NCBI RefSeq assembly: GCF_001507645.1
Contig: NZ_CP013909.1
Coordinates: 992,001-1,056,000 of the forward strand
Length of the DNA stretch: 64,000 nucleotides
Direction: 5' to 3'
From: Hymenobacter sedentarius
GTDB taxonomy: Bacteria > Bacteroidota > Bacteroidia > Cytophagales > Hymenobacteraceae
Within the stretch, counting starts at the first letter, position 1, and the number at the start of each line of letters is the position of its first letter. The position numbers and the translations under genes are program-made. This document shows, one piece after another, positions 62,379-64,000 of the stretch. The notes under the pieces are model-generated. The model saw only the letters and a list, made by a program, of their open reading frames with translations. It searched no databases and was not told the origin of the DNA.

Positions 62379-62741
62379 ATGCAGCCCATCCGAACCTGGA
62401 CTAACTCCCCCCTTGCCCGGATTGCCCGCGCCGTGCTGCGCAGCCAGCGCGTGGCCATGGTCATTGGCCAGACGGTGCACCTGAGCGGCGCCAACCGCGA
62501 GCAGTTCCTCGCCGACGCCGAATGGGTTGCCCACGAGCTGGTGCACGTGCGCCAATACCGGGAACATGGCCTGGTGCGCTTTCTTTGGAAATACCTGGTC
62601 GAGTCGGCCCGCGTGGGCTACTACCACAACAAGTACGAGGTGGAAGCCCGCGAAGAAGCCCGGCGCGTGGTGCTGGCCGACCCACTCCATACCCTACGCC
62701 CGCTGCCCAAGCATTCGCAGCCCAGGCCCGCCCAGAGCTAG
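62379..62741 (+). CDS. Small HExxH protein, DUF4157-like
   Basis: 120 residues, basic. The segment AEWVAHELVHVRQYREHGLVRFLWKYLVES has the zincin motif HELVH at 52-56 followed by the aromatic-rich helix seen in DUF4157-type (putative metalloprotease) proteins; E in YHNKYEVEAREEA could be the third metal ligand. No signal peptide. The family in Bacteroidota is short and of unknown function. ATG 62379 directly follows the promoter-like TACCTTG. Confidence 0.78.
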   Translation: MQPIRTWTNSPLARIARAVLRSQRVAMVIGQTVHLSGANREQFLADAEWVAHELVHVRQYREHGLVRFLWKYLVESARVGYYHNKYEVEAREEARRVVLADPLHTLRPLPKHSQPRPAQS

Positions 62742-62757
62742 CCCAGTGCCCTGCCCC

Positions 62758-62795
62758 GCAAACGGCCCGCCTCCCTACCGAGGCGGGCCGTTTGC
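62758..62795. terminator. Hairpin after the HELVH gene
   Basis: Perfect 15-bp stem (62758-62772 with 62781-62795), GC-rich core with A3/T3 flanks, 16 nt after the stop. Confidence 0.85.
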
Positions 62796-63109
62796 TTATA
62801 GCACCCGAAATTTCAGAGCCCTTATACAGCCCCGGAAGTGGCGGCAGGAAGCTGCTCGCCGCGGCCCTACGCCGGCCCAACATAGCCGCCCGCGCGGGCC
62901 AACGGGGCTATGGAGACAAGGGCGTTAAGCCCAAGAAGCAACGAGCTTCCGCCTGCAAAGCAGCCAAGTATAGAATTATGGTTAAGTTTTAAATTATTGA
63001 GTACTAGTGCAACATAAGCCAGAAAACTTACGAATAAAAGCCCGCGCCGCCCTTCTGCGGCGCACCCATTTTCTCCTTCCTTTTCACCTATTATTTAGTT
63101 ACTTTCACT
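62796..63109. other. Intergenic region before the low-complexity gene
   Basis: About 310 nt. No supported gene. It goes from GC-rich to AT-rich towards the right. A short GC hairpin (gcccgcgccgcccttctgcggcgc, around 63040-63064, imperfect) and TTACTTTC (63099-63106), a weak -7 element 3 nt before the next ATG, are the only signals I see. Confidence 0.5.
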
Positions 63110-64000
63110 ATGGATAACCAACAAAACCAATCGGGCTCCCCCATGCCTGGTGACGACGTTCGAAACCAAAACGCAGGTAATACGACAGGTAGCGCAGGCG
63201 CCGATGCTACCGGAACCGGCGCCAGCGGTTCGCGCAAATCGAGTTCGGCCCGCGGCGCCTCGGCCCAAGGCAGCACGGGCGGTCAGGCCGGCGACCAGCG
63301 CAACCAAGAAAGCGGTGCCCAGGGCGAAGGCCAGCAGGGCGATAAAATGCTCAACTCGGTGCTGGAAAGCGGCAAAAAATGGATTGAGGATTCGGGCGTG
63401 CTCAACAGCGTGAACCAGCTTCCTCAGAGCGTAAAAGAATGGGGCTCGCGGGCCGCCACCCGCGTCGGCGACCTGACCACGACCCAGAAAATTGTGGGCG
63501 GGGCCCTGCTGGCCGTGGGCCTTGGGTACTTGGCCACGCGCAAAGGCAAATCCGGCACCTCGGAATCGCGCTACGACCGCCAGAGCAGCGGCAGCTACGG
63601 CCGCCGCTCCAGCTACGGCTACCAGGCGCCCGATGCGTCCAACAGCCGCCGCACCACGGTGGGCAGCGGCCGTTCCGATAGCGGCTCGGCTTATGGCAAC
63701 AGCGGCGCGGGCTATGGCAGCAGCGGCAACTACAACAGCAGCAGCAGCTACGGTTCGGGGGCTAGCTCCAGCAGCAGCGACCGCGGCAGCAGCAACTACG
63801 GCTCAAACAGCGACCACGGCAGCAGCTACGGCTCCAGCAGCGACCGTGGTGGTAACCTCGGCTCTAATAGCGACCGTGGCAACAACTACAGCTCCAGTGG
63901 CAGCACCACGGGCAGCAGTGGCGCAAGCAGCGGTGCCGGCTTTGGCTCCTCGTCTTCGGGCGGCGACTTTGGCTCGCGCACTTCCGAAAGCAGCTACCGT
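63110..64000 (+). CDS. Gly/Ser/Tyr-rich low-complexity protein, truncated by the window end
   Basis: Reads from ATG 63110 without a stop to position 64000, at least 297 residues. Residues 1-85 are Gly/Ser/Gln-rich and disordered (GSPMPGDDVRNQN...); residues about 85-150 form a folded-looking part (LNSVLESGKKWIEDSGVLN... LPQSVKEWGSRAATRVGD) that ends in a possible membrane helix (TTTQKIVGGALLAVGLGYLA); the rest is a long Ser/Gly/Tyr/Asn-rich tail with SYG, NYGS, DRGS units, resembling prion-like low-complexity domains. The helix resembles that of the 57248-57595 protein. No stop, so the end is unknown. Confidence 0.85.
   Translation, partial: MDNQQNQSGSPMPGDDVRNQNAGNTTGSAGADATGTGASGSRKSSSARGASAQGSTGGQAGDQRNQESGAQGEGQQGDKMLNSVLESGKKWIEDSGVLNSVNQLPQSVKEWGSRAATRVGDLTTTQKIVGGALLAVGLGYLATRKGKSGTSESRYDRQSSGSYGRRSSYGYQAPDASNSRRTTVGSGRSDSGSAYGNSGAGYGSSGNYNSSSSYGSGASSSSSDRGSSNYGSNSDHGSSYGSSSDRGGNLGSNSDRGNNYSSSGSTTGSSGASSGAGFGSSSSGGDFGSRTSESSYR

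Overview
The window is a high-GC chromosomal segment from a Bacteroidota bacterium, most likely a Cytophagales member close to Hymenobacter. The evidence is: two proteins with C-terminal type IX secretion sorting domains; two large TonB-dependent receptors with carboxypeptidase-regulatory-like N-terminal domains; DUF4270, DUF2795, DUF349 and DUF1573 proteins; a lone lycopene cyclase; and repeated Bacteroidota-type promoter -7 elements (TAnnTTTG) in front of genes that lack Shine-Dalgarno sequences. I see no rRNA, tRNA, CRISPR array, insertion sequence, phage or obvious island. The genus is inferred from gene content and style, not from a marker gene.

Layout. 0.1-3.5 kb: isocitrate/isopropylmalate-type dehydrogenase, then the compact run DUF1573 lipoprotein, yajC, YbbR-like, coaE. 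3.5-7.8 kb: a cysteine-free ArsR-fold regulator divergent from a Glu/Leu dehydrogenase, a LOG-family protein and crtY. 7.8-10.3 kb (minus): DUF349, DUF2795 and an orphan ABC ATPase. 10.5-15.6 kb: ettA, then on the minus strand a YugP-type peptidase, rfaE2, a flippase-like membrane protein and panC. 15.7-21.5 kb: half-length glycogen-synthase-like protein, overlapping DUF4270 lipoprotein, glmS, a polytopic membrane protein. 21.5-28.9 kb: a truncated-looking hydroxyacyl-CoA dehydrogenase divergent from ridA, an erythromycin-esterase-like protein, gltX, a type IX secreted protein and an acidic hypothetical. 28.9-33.2 kb: a frameshifted MORN-type lipoprotein, an AIM24/TIGR00266 protein, a GH3-like adenylating enzyme and lptB. 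33.4-38.2 kb: FadL-type porin, SGNH lipoprotein, ypdA, methyltransferase. 38.5-41 kb: htpG and a STAS-like protein. 41.1-47.7 kb: a probable metal locus (small His/Cys secreted protein, two tandem TonB receptors, a CDF exporter). 47.7-57.6 kb: MFS transporter, GNAT, several small proteins, two hydrolases (SGNH, penicillin acylase), DUF72, RlpA-like, TonB-C protein. 57.7-64 kb: DUF1501/DUF1800 pair, NlpC/P60 protein, a small HELVH protein, and a Gly/Ser/Tyr-rich low-complexity protein that runs off the end.

Most genes are housekeeping or envelope genes. The most distinctive material is between the genes: at least seven imperfect or perfect inverted-repeat elements of several unrelated families (some built of heptamers, one supplying a gene's start codon and another a gene's stop codon), an 8-mer (TAGCTCAA) that recurs just downstream of stop codons, and promoter -7 elements lying 4-5 nt before start codons, which predict leaderless mRNAs. 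Among the genes, the most interesting are the tandem TonB receptors with nearly identical 3' ends, the broken MORN gene with a slippery A-run, the prion-like low-complexity gene at the right edge, and two degenerate enzyme relatives (single-domain glycogen synthase, Rossmann-less hydroxyacyl-CoA dehydrogenase).
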